Source: Ephydatia muelleri
Lineage: Eukaryota > Porifera > Demospongiae > Spongillida > Spongillidae
DNA length: 64,000 nucleotides
Assembly: GCA_013339895.1 (NCBI GenBank)
Contig: JABACO010000021.1
Coordinates: forward strand, 6,441,161-6,505,160
Direction of reading: 5' to 3'
Part shown: one piece after another, positions 38,101-49,300 of the stretch
How the letters are laid out: every line of letters starts with the position of its first letter
Position numbering within the stretch: the first letter of the stretch is position 1
The notes under the pieces: generated by a model
What the model saw: only the letters and a program-made list of their open reading frames with translations
The model's database searches: none
Told to the model about the DNA's origin: nothing
Position numbers and translations under genes: made by a program

Positions 38101-41100
38101 TGGTGAGTGGATAATCGTTTTTGTACCTGTACAGCTTCTCAAACCCTTGCTTAACTCTGGGCTGTACATGGTCCTTGGTGAAGGCCGGGTCGTCTGTGCG
38201 TCACAAGTGTCCTCAGAGCCATGTTGAGGATGCTCTACTACACAGAGTAGGTATTCCATGCAATACTGTGCTTTCTAGAGATTCTTTGTTGTGATCAGGG
38301 CTGATGTCTTGAAAGAAATCCTGAAGGATCTTACTGTATCAAGGTTTGCAAATGCTGTCATGCTGATAGTTTCACACATATTTGTTTTTTAAATTTTATT
38401 TTCTAGCCACTTGGCTATGTTGCTGCAATCCCAAGACTACAAGATTGCTGTGGGTGCTGTGCAGATGGCCAACGTTCTCATTCAAAAGTTGCCAGACACA
38501 TTTCTGATATACTTCCATCGGGAGGGTGTGATGCACCACATGAAGGCACTGCGAGATGTTCCTCTGAAGATGCTGGCCACTCCAAAGGAGGAGATGGGCC
38601 CTCCCTTCGCACCCTTGGTGCCTCCACCTGCTGCTTCTCCCAGTGTTGTTCCACCGGCAGCCGCAGAGGCATCTCCGCAAACCCCAACATCCACAAGAAA
38701 GTAAGGGATATCACACTGGCTCTTGGAATGCCTTTTCTGTTGTTGATTAATGTTTAGTTGTGGGCGTAGCACAACGTAACAGTTTGTACAGTTACAAACC
38801 TGTGTGAAAACTGCTTTATGCTTCAAAACACGACAAATTCTTGTAATGCCTGTTCACTAGTCAATTAATGTTTGATTGTGGGTGTAGTTTGCATTGTCTC
38901 CATGCCTAATTTTAAAGTTAGGAGGGAAAAAACAGCCTGGTATCCACTGCCAGTGTGTTAGTAGGCCATTACCAGATTCTGGGTAATTGTTTCTGTTTGT
39001 AAAACGTTCCGTATACTAACTTGCTTGAGCGATGGTGTATACTGAAGAGTTCCGTTGAAACAGTGGCTTATTTCTTGCGTATGCTTGCCAGCAAAACCTC
39101 ACACTCAAAGCCAAGCACACTTTCCACCTGTTCAATGGTCAGATGTGTTTGCATGGTTTCCTACTGGGTATGGAATTTAGTTGATTTGCTATCAACTCCT
39201 ACCATTCATGTTTGACTTCAAACTGAAGCGAACAACTGCTCCACAAAGTGCAGTACTCACCGCTTGTTTTCCTGAAGGCTGATTTCCAAGAAAGGTTGAT
39301 TTTCTAGAAAAGAGTGCAATACAATGTGTAAGAGACACATCACGCAACAAATCTTGATTCTGTGGTAGCCATGCGCTTCACCACTAACTTCCTAGTAACC
39401 ATGCATTTGTTAGTATTCTAGTTGCGTTTATTTTTGTGCACAGTATGTTTTTTTGTAAAATGGAACACTTGGTAAAAATTTAAAAAAAGGGCCATTTATG
39501 ATATTAGCAGCCTGGGACAAGTTCTGAGAGCGAGTTAGTATACAGAAGATTTACAAACAAAAGATTATTATTTTGTTTCCCTAACTTTAGAAAAATAGCA
39601 TGGGGATGAGGCTAGGATGTAGTACAAATGTAACTGTCGTGCAGTTACAAACACACATGAAGACATGCTTCAAATGTGGTAATTGTATAATAAGCCCTCA
39701 GTCAATGTGATGAGTAATTTTAATGTTAAAATACTTCTTACACATAGAGGGATGACTAGATCTAGAGATAAGAGAGTGCGCTGATTGAAATCTGTCTTCT
39801 CCAGTGGTTTGCAGGTTACATTACTCGCTATCTCCAATCAGAACATAGTTGATCTTCAGTTTGTCACTACTGTGTGTCATCATTTCCAGTGGATTTGAAA
39901 ATTTGCACATGTATAGACGTGGTCATTGCTGTAGGAGCTTGTGGCAAACTAGTTGACTAAGACGGGACACAGCATGCATTTGGCAAATAGGAAAGTAATT
40001 GGAATTTTTATTTTAGCAAAACATGCATGAACAAATTTTGCACAATAAAAAAAATGCCTTTAAATTATTGCTACTAAAAGGAAGGGGCACTGCACTCTCC
40101 CCCCTCCCCTTCCCTCTGTTGAAACACTGCTTAGTATGCCCTGAAGGGTCTATTTGTTTGTATGGTTACTATTGCGTGTTGTATAAATGAAACCTGTAAT
40201 TATTAATTAAGTCTTAAAAACAAGCTGGGCCCAAATATCCCTATGTGTATATTCAATTCAGAGATAATACAAATTTTCAGTTGTATTAGTATTAGATGAT
40301 ATAATCAATGTTATTTTGTTATTTTTCTCCAGAAAATTGTCAGACATTTTTCGTAAAGGTAGAAAGGCAGTTTCAGGAAGTCTCTCTCGAGAGGGCGGAG
40401 TGAAGAGGAGGGCCAAAAAACCCAGCCTCTCCCTACCCCCGTGGAAGTCCCTGTCATCAGTATTCCGACTAGATGGAGCCAAAGATGACAGTGGCTGGCT
40501 CACCTGGGGATGAGGCGTTGTGCTCAGGAACCACCAAAGAGCAAGTGCAGGAGTGGATCCAGAGACAGGCCACTGCCTTTGTCCAGCAGTGGTGGTAGCC
40601 AACAGTACGTTGTGCAGGAGGCAATGAGGAAGCTTGAGGAGTCGTCCAAGCAGCTGGAGGTCACCTCGCCCTCTGGTTCAGCTGCCCTTCATGTGAGGGC
40701 AGCCTGTTGATTGCATTGCTCACCCTTGACTGCAGCTCCCTTTGCCTTCCTGTGTAGACTCTCTGCTCTGTACTGGTACAAGCCTGAGAGTTGCCTTCAG
40801 CATTTGAATTCCTCCATTGTCGCTTCCCACATCAAACTGATGAGGTATGTACTTGTGGTGTAGTGAGCATGGGTGCCGTTTGGATTGAACCATTGCAATC
40901 GTAGTTACCTCACAGCTGATGATGCGCAGTGTTACGCTCCACTCAATGCCAGACTGAGGCAGTTTGTTCAGCTCTTCATGGATCTCCCGGTGAGCTGCTG
41001 TACAATAGATGATGGGGTTATTAGTATTTATATTTGCACTTATTAGGACCAAGCTCTCATCCCTGATCAACTGGGTAAGTACTTGGTTTTATGCTGGAAG

Positions 41101-43401
41101 TAAAGTGCTTGTATCCTATGTATTGAGCAGATAGTGTAGTTATTGATGAAATTAAAAATGCTTTTACTGAAAAAGCAAAGCTAAAGTATGTGGGTCATTC
41201 CATATCAAGTCAGCTGACATATGCACCTCATGTTTCAAATTTGGCCCATATACATTGGTCTTCATATGAGTGCACATTTCCCAATTTTGTATGTTAATAA
41301 CCTTGATGATTGTAAGAAAAGGCAACGTTGAATGATTAATTAGTTTGCTGATAAGCTTGACTTTGCAGTGCAATAACTTGATCCACACTATGAGTACAGA
41401 AGTCATGATACCTAGAATCAATGTATGATAAGCATTTTGGTGGGAAATGAAAGGGTTAAACAGACAATGATACCACAGCACTGATTACTGTATAAAGAAG
41501 GCTGATAATAAATTTAACCACATTAAGTGGAAACCTAAGCTACACCTTTCTACAAAATAAAAATGCTGATTATCAATAACCCCTGCTCTCCGTGAATTGT
41601 TTTATGCTTTGCAGCCATTTTGGGTTGATAACAGAAAGTTATAACCCCGCAGTTATCAAAACTAATTTTAAAACGTTGGTACTGTTGTTAAATTGATTAT
41701 GATAACTGTGGTTATGTTGTTACATAATCCACTTAGCAAGACCTCTCTGTTATATCAACCCAAAATGGTTGCCAAGCATAAAACAATTCCAGGAGAGCAG
41801 GATGGTTTAGCTTAGGGTTCTACTTTAAAATATATTTGATGATTATCAACCTTCTTCATCCAGTAATTATCTAATCAATGCTGTGGTATCATTGTCTGTT
41901 TAACCCTTTCATTTCCCACCAAAATGCTTATCATTCATTGATTCTAGGTATCATGACCTCTGATTGATGCAAACTGATTAATTATTCAACCTTGCATTGT
42001 CCTACAACCATTATTAACATACAAAATTGGGAACTCAAATGAAGACCAATATATATGAAAAGATTGAGCCAAATTTGGAAACATGAGGTGCATATATCAG
42101 CTGACTTGATATGGAATGACCCATGTGTCATTTCATTGCTCAAGTTACCTGGAATGACCAGTATCAAATTGCGAGGTTGAAAAAGCATATATCACAAACG
42201 TTGTATTCAAGTCACATTACTGATTGTACCTTAGCCTGTATTATATATATGTATTCAGCATTTCAAGTTGGCATATACTAAAGCATCTCACCTTTTTAGG
42301 TTCCAGGGCAGCAGGCTGGAATGGTCGCATTACTGCAGAAACTTCATGGGTGTGTGAATTTGTTAGAGCAATTCAGTGTAAAAGTTCACGACTTACCTGA
42401 AAGAAGGTACATGTATAGATGTCTAGCACACTGTTACATGGTTCAATCTATTGTATGTGTGTCTACACAGAGGCTCTCAAGCACTGAAATTCCTAAGTTC
42501 TCATCAAATCAAGGTAACTTATATATCCAGCGGTTTCCTTGACCCTCCTCTACCATTCTTTTACAACTCAGTGCAACCTGGAGCGGCATCCCTCTGCTGT
42601 CAACGTCAGTCAGTGGAAAGGGGGACCCGTGAGAATAGACCCATTGGCTACAGTGCAGGTCAGAGTTTCATATATATTGTTCCTGCCTATCTAACACTTT
42701 GTCACCGATTCCAGGCTGTTGAGAGGTACATGGTGATCAGAGGTTATGGAAAGCAGGACCAGGTACGCAAGTGGTGCACACGTTTTGTGCAAGGGCTACT
42801 GTTGTTTGAGCGGGTTGCGCATGCTTGTGGGTGCAGATCATATTTCATTGAAGCCAAAATGGGATTTTCCTTATTGCAGGCAAGCAGGAAGCGCGAAGAT
42901 TGGGATACGTAAGTCACACTGCAATATGTACGCACAACGTGGTGAATGCTTTTATGTTGCTCTTAGTTCTGAGGATAGTGAAGTAGATGATTCGGTGGTA
43001 AGTTTGCCAGCTTTTTCAAATGATCAAAGGTCATACCTTGAAGTCCATTCATTCTTAGCTGTTGAGTTTGCAAGCTTTGGCAGGGGACAAGTAAGCTCAA
43101 TAACAAAACAAAATGGTAGTTAATGTCTATTCTGTTGATAGGCATCATCTGGAGTTCCTGATAGGTGACCAGGTGTTGCCTTACAGCATGACAGTGTTCC
43201 AAGCCATCAGGCAGTTTGCACTGGTGGGTACATGTCCAGTATAGTGCTTTTCTGCCACCTTGATTTTCTCTCTCTTGTCCTATTTTGAAGGGTGGGGCTT
43301 CAGAAACTGAAGATGAAATTACACCCTTGGGCCGTCCAGACATTGGGTGAAAGCGCATACATTATAGTAAGTTTTTGCAACAAGTGTATGTGTGTGTGTG
43401 T

Positions 43402-43445
<44 letters not shown>

Positions 43446-45036
43446 TGTTTATGTGCATGTGCTTGCGTGTACATATGTCTGTTCTGTGTACTGGGAAGTT
43501 GTGTTTTTGCATTGGGAAGTACCACCTTCTATGGCACTACAGCTACAGACTGACCACTGATGAACGAGGGAGTGGGGAAAGCTCTGTTGCCACTTCAAGT
43601 AAAAGTAGCTCCACACTGACGGCCACTTCAGTTGCTGGAGAGCAGCCCAGCACGTCACGCAGGCTGGCCTGGGGAGGGAGTGGGGGGAGCCTGAAGAAGC
43701 GGTCAGGACCAGCAAAGGCAGCCAGTTTCAGTGGCAGCAATGTTGGGAGTGTGAAGATGACACGGTCATCTAGCAAGGAGAAGGTTCCCTCTGGGGAAGC
43801 TGTTAAGGAGAAAGACAAAGGTAGAGATAGAAGTGCTTTGGGATCCATTCTTTAATGAATGCCACCAATGCAGTGTACATCTCCCCTCTTCATCGAGCTT
43901 TGAAGGAGTGTGCTAGTATGGAGTTTAAAGGTAAGTGTCCCCTTTTCCCCTTATTATATATTCTGTCTCATTCCAGATGCAGAAGACCCATCATTGCCTG
44001 TGATTCGTTTAATGAACGTGTTGTTTCAGCTTAACTGCCACTGGGCTGATCTGTATGAGGTTAGCGGGAATTTGAAATGACTACTACTAAGCCATTCTTT
44101 TTCTCCTCCATGGGTCAGGGTGTGGCAGGAAACCCACTTGCAGCACAGAATGAATTTGTCAATAACAAGTTGACAGCAAAGGCCGTTAGACAGCTTCAAG
44201 GTGTGTGTATGCATGTGTGTATGTAGGTGTGCGTGCGTGATATATGGTGGGTGGGATGTGCAGGTGGTTTGGTATGGCACATAGAGTAGAAATCTTGTTC
44301 TCGTTTGTGCAGATCCATTCAATGTGATGACAGGGAGTGTGCCCCAGTGGCTGAAGACCCTGGTCAAAACATGGTAGGGTCTACCCTCAGCCTATCTGCT
44401 AGCATCCATGTACTGCTGTATGATTATTGTCCCATAGCCCTTTCCTGTTTCCTTTTGAATGCCGCCAGACTTTGTTCTATCTGAGTACGTTTGATAGGGA
44501 CAGGGCAATTTCAAGACTTCAGGTTAGGATGTCTTCTGTAGTAACTACGCTACTGTAGTGTGTTGCTCAAAGTAAATAGCTATTTCTCGTTTTATTGATA
44601 CACTGTACCATAGTTGACCATTTTTACCATAGTTCAGCAAATTATTTAGCAAATCATTTATATTCACAATCGTATTGTTTTGTATATCATATTCATTATG
44701 ATTTGTGTGTAGAAGCAACAGCCAGACCTTGCAGCTGATGATTCCTCTCAGACAGTGTCTCCAAGATTGGACAAAAAGAAGGTATGTATGTCACTACCCT
44801 GAACTGATGCTAGGAGTCTTGTATTTGGCCTGCTTAGCGTGTAGTACAGAGAGAGAGCCTTCTCGAGCAAGCGGACAAAATTTTAAGTGACTTGGCTGGA
44901 GGCAAAGCTTTATTAGAAGTCAGCTTTGAAGATGAGGTTAGTAGTATTGCACTTCAGAACAAGGCCTATGCAGCTGGTGTATATGTGTGTCCTGTGTGTG
45001 TGTGTGTTGTGTGTGTGTGTGGTGTGTGTGGTGTGT

Positions 45037-45095
<59 letters not shown>

Positions 45096-45395
45096 GTGTG
45101 TGTGTGTAGGTTGGTACTGGCCTGGGCCCCACTCTTGAGTTCTATGCTTTGGTGTCAAAGGATTTTCAACGTGCAGATCTACAAATGTGGAGGGGTGAGC
45201 ACTGTCCACCCCTTCCCAGCACACAAGGTGTGTGTGAGAGGCATGTGATTGTGTGGATGGATGTGGTCACTGTGTGTTCGTTGTATTGCCAGGGTTCAGT
45301 GGTGGTGGTCCACAGTACGTTCACAGCACCGTGGGTCTTTTTCCAGGTAAGTTTTATATAGCTGGCTTTCCTCATGGGATTAGTATGAACACCTT
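33300..45395 (+). CDS. TRIP12: E3 ubiquitin ligase TRIP12, cut at the start of the HECT domain
   Basis: TRIP12 is a nuclear HECT-type E3 ligase. About 47 exons were traced from ATG 33300 (MANGRI...) to 45346, where the coding sequence meets an intron and then the gap. Order of parts: basic, serine-rich N-terminus; armadillo repeats; WWE domain; variable linkers; conserved C-terminal block leading into HECT. Diagnostic matches to human TRIP12 include [44 protein letters not shown]-like [33 protein letters not shown] and [16 protein letters not shown]. The HECT catalytic cysteine is not present. Exon 1 is out of frame here and in the second copy by different indels. Exons 22, 25 and 37 are broken here but intact in the copy at 51906. 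Exon groups are described in separate entries. Confidence 0.95.
33706..33860. repeat. (GT)n tract upstream of TRIP12 exon 3
   Basis: A GT-rich tract with TGT and GTA interruptions occupies most of the intron before exon 3 and ends about 40 bp from its acceptor. The duplicate copy (about 52313-52463) differs in repeat number and interruptions. Confidence 0.9.
35379..37144 (+). other. TRIP12: TRIP12 exons 7-17: armadillo-repeat region
   Basis: Exons: 35379-35530, 35589-35624, 35841-36029, 36115-36168, 36233-36409, 36464-36517, 36569-36680, 36772-36836, 36895-36944, 37004-37032, 37092-37144. All join in phase. They encode the helical repeats that in human follow the disordered N-terminus: [102 protein letters not shown] and [17 protein letters not shown]. 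Exon 13 must end at CTTA before GTGAGT, so that AAT is split across the junction. Confidence 0.93.
37226..37436 (+). other. TRIP12: TRIP12 exons 18-19: WWE domain
   Basis: Exons 37226-37297 and 37353-37436 encode [20 protein letters not shown] and then [22 protein letters not shown]. The two spaced tryptophans and glutamate give the WWE pattern known to bind poly-ADP-ribose in several ubiquitin ligases. The corresponding human segment is IWQWRDDRGLWHPYN. Confidence 0.9.
37392..37489. repeat. 49-bp tandem duplication of TRIP12 exon 19 end and its donor
   Basis: GTGATGGGAAACATTTATGT...GCAGCAGGTAT occurs at 37392 and again at 37441. The exon's last 45 coding bases and its GTATG donor are therefore followed at once by a second copy of both. 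Using the second donor would add 49 nt and shift the frame, so the first is presumably used. The duplicate contig has the same arrangement (55986-56083). Confidence 0.9.
37565..37685. repeat. Short irregular repeat, TGTGCTTCTACAAATGTA-like
   Basis: Units built around ACAAATGTGCTTCTACAAAT alternate with variants (ACAAATGTACACC) in the intron after TRIP12 exon 19. There are three clear long units and several short ones. It is also present in the duplicate contig near 56158-56280. Confidence 0.7.
37860..38700 (+). other. TRIP12: TRIP12 exons 20-24
   Basis: Exons: 37860-37940, 37999-38102, 38184-38246, 38299-38343, 38407-38700. They encode [14 protein letters not shown] (human INEDTGTARAIQRK), [47 protein letters not shown] and [29 protein letters not shown]. 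Exon 22 has an extra C here (TGTCCTCAG) compared with TGTCTCAG in the second copy, which reads through. Exon 21 aligns to human in two frames: PKADPRAIL, then [15 protein letters not shown] one-base shift near CTTTGG at about 38027 is present in both copies. The 1.6-kb intron after exon 24 holds no recognised feature. Confidence 0.85.
40333..41074 (+). other. TRIP12: TRIP12 exons 25-28
   Basis: Exons: 40333-40692, 40758-40844, 40905-40988, 41047-41074. Exon 25 encodes [18 protein letters not shown] followed by a variable Pro-rich segment and [18 protein letters not shown] (human EKIKGWIKEQAHKFVERY). In this copy it carries several indels (AGAAAGGCAGTTTC, AGGGCCAAAAAACCC, GTGGTGGTAGCC) and the frame is lost. 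The second copy (58921-59278) is open throughout. Exon 26 also has an extra A here (GGTACAAGCC). Confidence 0.85.
41192..42122. mobile_element. Foldback element B, 0.93 kb inverted repeat in a TRIP12 intron
   Basis: The element starts GGGTCATTCCATATCAAGTC and ends with the reverse complement (GACTTGATATGGAATGACCC, with one base changed in the outer part of the arm). Arms of about 450 bp fold around a centre near 41645-41755. Internal landmarks pair up: GCCATTTTGGGTTGATAACA near 41617 with TATCAACCCAAAATGG near 41753, and CCCAATTTTGTATGTTAATA near 41280 with its complement near 42012. ATGT flanks both ends (41188-41191, 42123-42126), a possible 4-bp target-site duplication. No coding potential. 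The terminus GGTCATTCCA is shared with element A at 12215. Confidence 0.82.
42300..43366 (+). other. TRIP12: TRIP12 exons 29-37
   Basis: Exons: 42300-42406, 42471-42513, 42572-42658, 42715-42762, 42880-42908, 42967-42997, 43059-43090, 43142-43223, 43291-43366. Encoded landmarks: [16 protein letters not shown] (human MEQFPVKVHDFPSG), [47 protein letters not shown], the acidic [30 protein letters not shown] and [15 protein letters not shown]. Several exons are only 29-48 nt. Exon 37 lacks a base here (GACATTGGGTG); the second copy reads GACATATGGGTG (DIWVKAHT) and is in frame. Confidence 0.9.
43543..45346 (+). other. TRIP12: TRIP12 exons 38-47, to the beginning of the HECT domain
   Basis: Exons: 43543-43820, 43874-43930, 43977-44059, 44119-44200, 44313-44373, 44438-44522, 44713-44781, 44850-44936, 45110-45194, 45293-45346. 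A Ser-rich basic linker precedes the conserved block: [93 protein letters not shown] and [20 protein letters not shown], then [11 protein letters not shown]. The 53-bp intron between 43820 and 43874 is among the shortest. Exon 46 is preceded by a (GT)n run almost up to its acceptor. The rest of HECT lies beyond the gap. Confidence 0.92.
44985..45107. repeat. (GT)n tract abutting the TRIP12 exon 46 acceptor
   Basis: A GT tract with TGTTG and TGGTG interruptions runs up to the TAG acceptor at 45107-45109 (GTGTGTGTAG then GTTGGTACTGG). The usual pyrimidine tract is therefore replaced by UG repeats. The same holds in the duplicate contig (about 63595-63713). Confidence 0.9.
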
Positions 45396-46395
45396 NNNNN
45401 NNNNNNNNNNNNNNNNNNNNNNNNNNNNNNNNNNNNNNNNNNNNNNNNNNNNNNNNNNNNNNNNNNNNNNNNNNNNNNNNNNNNNNNNNNNNNNNNNNNN
45501 NNNNNNNNNNNNNNNNNNNNNNNNNNNNNNNNNNNNNNNNNNNNNNNNNNNNNNNNNNNNNNNNNNNNNNNNNNNNNNNNNNNNNNNNNNNNNNNNNNNN
45601 NNNNNNNNNNNNNNNNNNNNNNNNNNNNNNNNNNNNNNNNNNNNNNNNNNNNNNNNNNNNNNNNNNNNNNNNNNNNNNNNNNNNNNNNNNNNNNNNNNNN
45701 NNNNNNNNNNNNNNNNNNNNNNNNNNNNNNNNNNNNNNNNNNNNNNNNNNNNNNNNNNNNNNNNNNNNNNNNNNNNNNNNNNNNNNNNNNNNNNNNNNNN
45801 NNNNNNNNNNNNNNNNNNNNNNNNNNNNNNNNNNNNNNNNNNNNNNNNNNNNNNNNNNNNNNNNNNNNNNNNNNNNNNNNNNNNNNNNNNNNNNNNNNNN
45901 NNNNNNNNNNNNNNNNNNNNNNNNNNNNNNNNNNNNNNNNNNNNNNNNNNNNNNNNNNNNNNNNNNNNNNNNNNNNNNNNNNNNNNNNNNNNNNNNNNNN
46001 NNNNNNNNNNNNNNNNNNNNNNNNNNNNNNNNNNNNNNNNNNNNNNNNNNNNNNNNNNNNNNNNNNNNNNNNNNNNNNNNNNNNNNNNNNNNNNNNNNNN
46101 NNNNNNNNNNNNNNNNNNNNNNNNNNNNNNNNNNNNNNNNNNNNNNNNNNNNNNNNNNNNNNNNNNNNNNNNNNNNNNNNNNNNNNNNNNNNNNNNNNNN
46201 NNNNNNNNNNNNNNNNNNNNNNNNNNNNNNNNNNNNNNNNNNNNNNNNNNNNNNNNNNNNNNNNNNNNNNNNNNNNNNNNNNNNNNNNNNNNNNNNNNNN
46301 NNNNNNNNNNNNNNNNNNNNNNNNNNNNNNNNNNNNNNNNNNNNNNNNNNNNNNNNNNNNNNNNNNNNNNNNNNNNNNNNNNNNNNNNNNNNNNN
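45396..46395. other. Assembly gap, exactly 1000 N
   Basis: A round 1000-N gap, normally a placeholder of unknown true length. ORFs that read across it are meaningless. The base before it (45395) corresponds to the last base of the window, and the first base after it (46396) corresponds to 27727. Confidence 1.
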
Positions 46396-49300
46396 GTCCA
46401 CCTCTGTCACCCTATGGAATGCTGTCAGACAGGCTGTATGTGTGCCTCAACGCAGTGAGGGGTCAGTGTAACGATCACAACTGTGGGCTTGTTCATCCAG
46501 GTATGTGCGTGTTGTGTATGTGTGTGTATATGTGTGAGCATGTATGTGTACTATATGACTGTGTGCGTGTGTTTTCACTGGGTTATTGCTGCATTTGCAT
46601 GCACATGTGTTTGGGTATGTGTTTGGGTGCATCTCAAAAGGACCTCTTTGGTCCCCCCCCCCCCCCACAACAGAACCACACGTCCGTCGTAATCCAGACC
46701 ACACCATCACGGTGTGCAAGGATTTCATGCGAGGGGACTGCCACAGAGACCAGTGCCGCTATTGCCACCCTCCTCCCCACATTGTTATGCAGATGGTGAT
46801 GGGCGTTGGAGCTGCCCTTGTTCCTCCTGTAAGTATACTGTTACAGTACCTTTGTTTTTTTTTAATTTTATTTTATTTCCGTCCTGTTCTACCCCCACCT
46901 CACCCTTGGCTTCGTACTTGTGTCCATCCTTTATGCATTTTTGTTGGTGCGTGTTGTGGGGAAGCCATGTACGAGTTAGGGCTTAGTGTCGGCTTGGCTT
47001 CAATGGATGGGTAACAACAACTGCATCTGTTGGGCCTGGAGGGAATTATAGTGATGGTGGGGGGGGGGGGGGTGTGTGTGTGTCAGGGTTCTGGTAGGAA
47101 CTGAGTTGACAGGTTTATTTTTGGAAGGAGGGATTTGGTATCTTTCCCCATGAAATATGAACCAATGGTGTGGTTGGGGCGTTGGGTGAATTTATTATTC
47201 AGTTGTACTGTGCGTAACAAGTATATGAAAATTTGAGGCAAGTGATTTTTTTAATGGTTCAACAAAGCTGGCATTCTACCATGGCTTTTCAAAACACTCT
47301 ATGTTGCCTAGCTCCATTGCAGCATCTCCTTGCATTGTATATTGGAATCTATGTTTCCCCCCCCCCCCCCCCCCCGTGCTCATTGTTACAAAGATACCAT
47401 TTAGAAGTGTCCTTGATTGTGTAGTGTGTATGAAACTAAAGATTGTATTAATAGTAAAAGTAGCTTTTATAATTTTGTCCATTTCTAGTGACTTGGTGGC
47501 GTTGGGGTGGGGAGTGACACTGGACTGAGATGCTGCATCATTTGTTATTGACCATATAAGGCATGCAACAAAACTGTTTGCTTGTCCAGCTGTGTTCTCA
47601 TTCTGTGCACATGTTTTATGTGTTTTGTGTGCTGTGAAGAGCCTTTGATAGCAAATGGGTTGAGTGTATAGGATTGGCACACATTTTGCATGTACCATTG
47701 TTCTGCAGTGATGGTTGTGTGGCTGTCATGAGCATGGTTCCATGGTTCTGTTACCAATGAGTTAGATCCCGCACCTGTTATGAATGTACCTATTGCTCAA
47801 CTGTGTGTGTATCTACCCCTGTGGGTCCTGTCCTTATAGTGGCTTCTTCCCTTTCTTGTGGCTGTCATGTCATTTCACACTCTTGTGGTACTGTGGTTAG
47901 GTGCTACTGCTGTCTGGTGGGTAGAATGATTTGTTTTTACAAGCTGCAGGTGAAATGTTGCACTGTCACACTTGTGCATGTTAACTTGCAAAGTGTCATC
48001 ATTTAGTGGAGTGTTAGTATGCAAGAGTAGAACCAAATCAAAAAGGTTTCTTTAGCTAGAGTGGATTTCTTTGCTTGGTGCGGGTTTCTTGTTCTTGGAA
48101 CACCCTCACTTCTTGTGGCCTCCCAGAATGCATCACAATAACAAATCTGTGTTTGAATTGCTGTGCTTTGTGTGCTCAATAAGGAAGGCAAGGGGTTTTA
48201 GGGTGTGACAAGACAGACAATGGGTGTTGTAGTGTACATATTTCCCTGTTCATGCATGGACCACAACTGTAGCACATCTACACACACACACACACATACA
48301 CACATACATACACATACATACACACACATATGCACCTTGCACATGGTGGCACACGAATTGAACTATGCACCCTACATCACAACCACTGCACGCAATGCGT
48401 TACATTTCTGATGCTGTAGTGTATTTAAGATTGCAGTGCTTTGCCTCTGAAAGAATGTGGTGGTACTGACTCTTTATGGGCATTCACCAGTCCAGCCACA
48501 ACCAAAGTCCTTCCTACACGCAATGCAATATAAAGAGTGTTGACCCTTCCCCCCCCCCCCCCCCCCAAAAAAAAAAAAAGACCACTTTACATGTGTTCTT
48601 GTTGTGTCTTGTTTGTAATGTTTAAATCACCAACATAAACTTCACATTTGGCTTCACCAACCCTTTTCCTTGGTGTGTGTTTGCATTCTCCCCCAGTAGA
48701 CTGGTGACTGCAAGTAGCCATTTGGGTATGTCGCTTCTGCCAAAAAAAAAAAAAAAAAAAAAAAAAAGGGGGTGGACCCTCACCCTCCTTTCCAATCCGT
48801 CCTCCCCTCCCCTTCGTTGCACCTGGATTTTCAAAAAAAAAGGTTGGGTACTGCTGATGATGTAGTAATGCTAGCATGGTCTTGCACAGTACTAGTTTTG
48901 CTGCTAATGCAGAAAGCTCCCACCCCCTTCCCTAAAAAAATAACCAAAAACAGTTGCTACTGACAACCCAGCTCCCTTATTCCTCTTAAGGTGCTGCCAT
49001 CGCTGCTGCTGTTAGAACTGCATTTCTTGCTGTTCCCTACCATGGCTGTGCATGCATGCCACTGGATACCCATGCCGTATCCAGTGAACATGTGTGGTGT
49101 TTTCAATAATATTATTGGGTGTGACATGCACCTGGTGTTTCTGATTCTAATTTGTTGTTTTCCATCTCTTTTGTGGATAGCCGTTCTCGATTCCAGTCTC
49201 TATGGGCCACACGTCACCCCATGCCACAGATGTTCATTCCACTGTGCTCGCCTGTCTTAGGCCCACAGTCAGCAGGCGGAACCACCTTCTTTCCACCCAG

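Noticed and set aside
45166..46458. ORFs of about 400 codons on both strands spanning the gap
   Set aside because: They consist almost wholly of unknown residues from the 1000-N gap and have no biological meaning.
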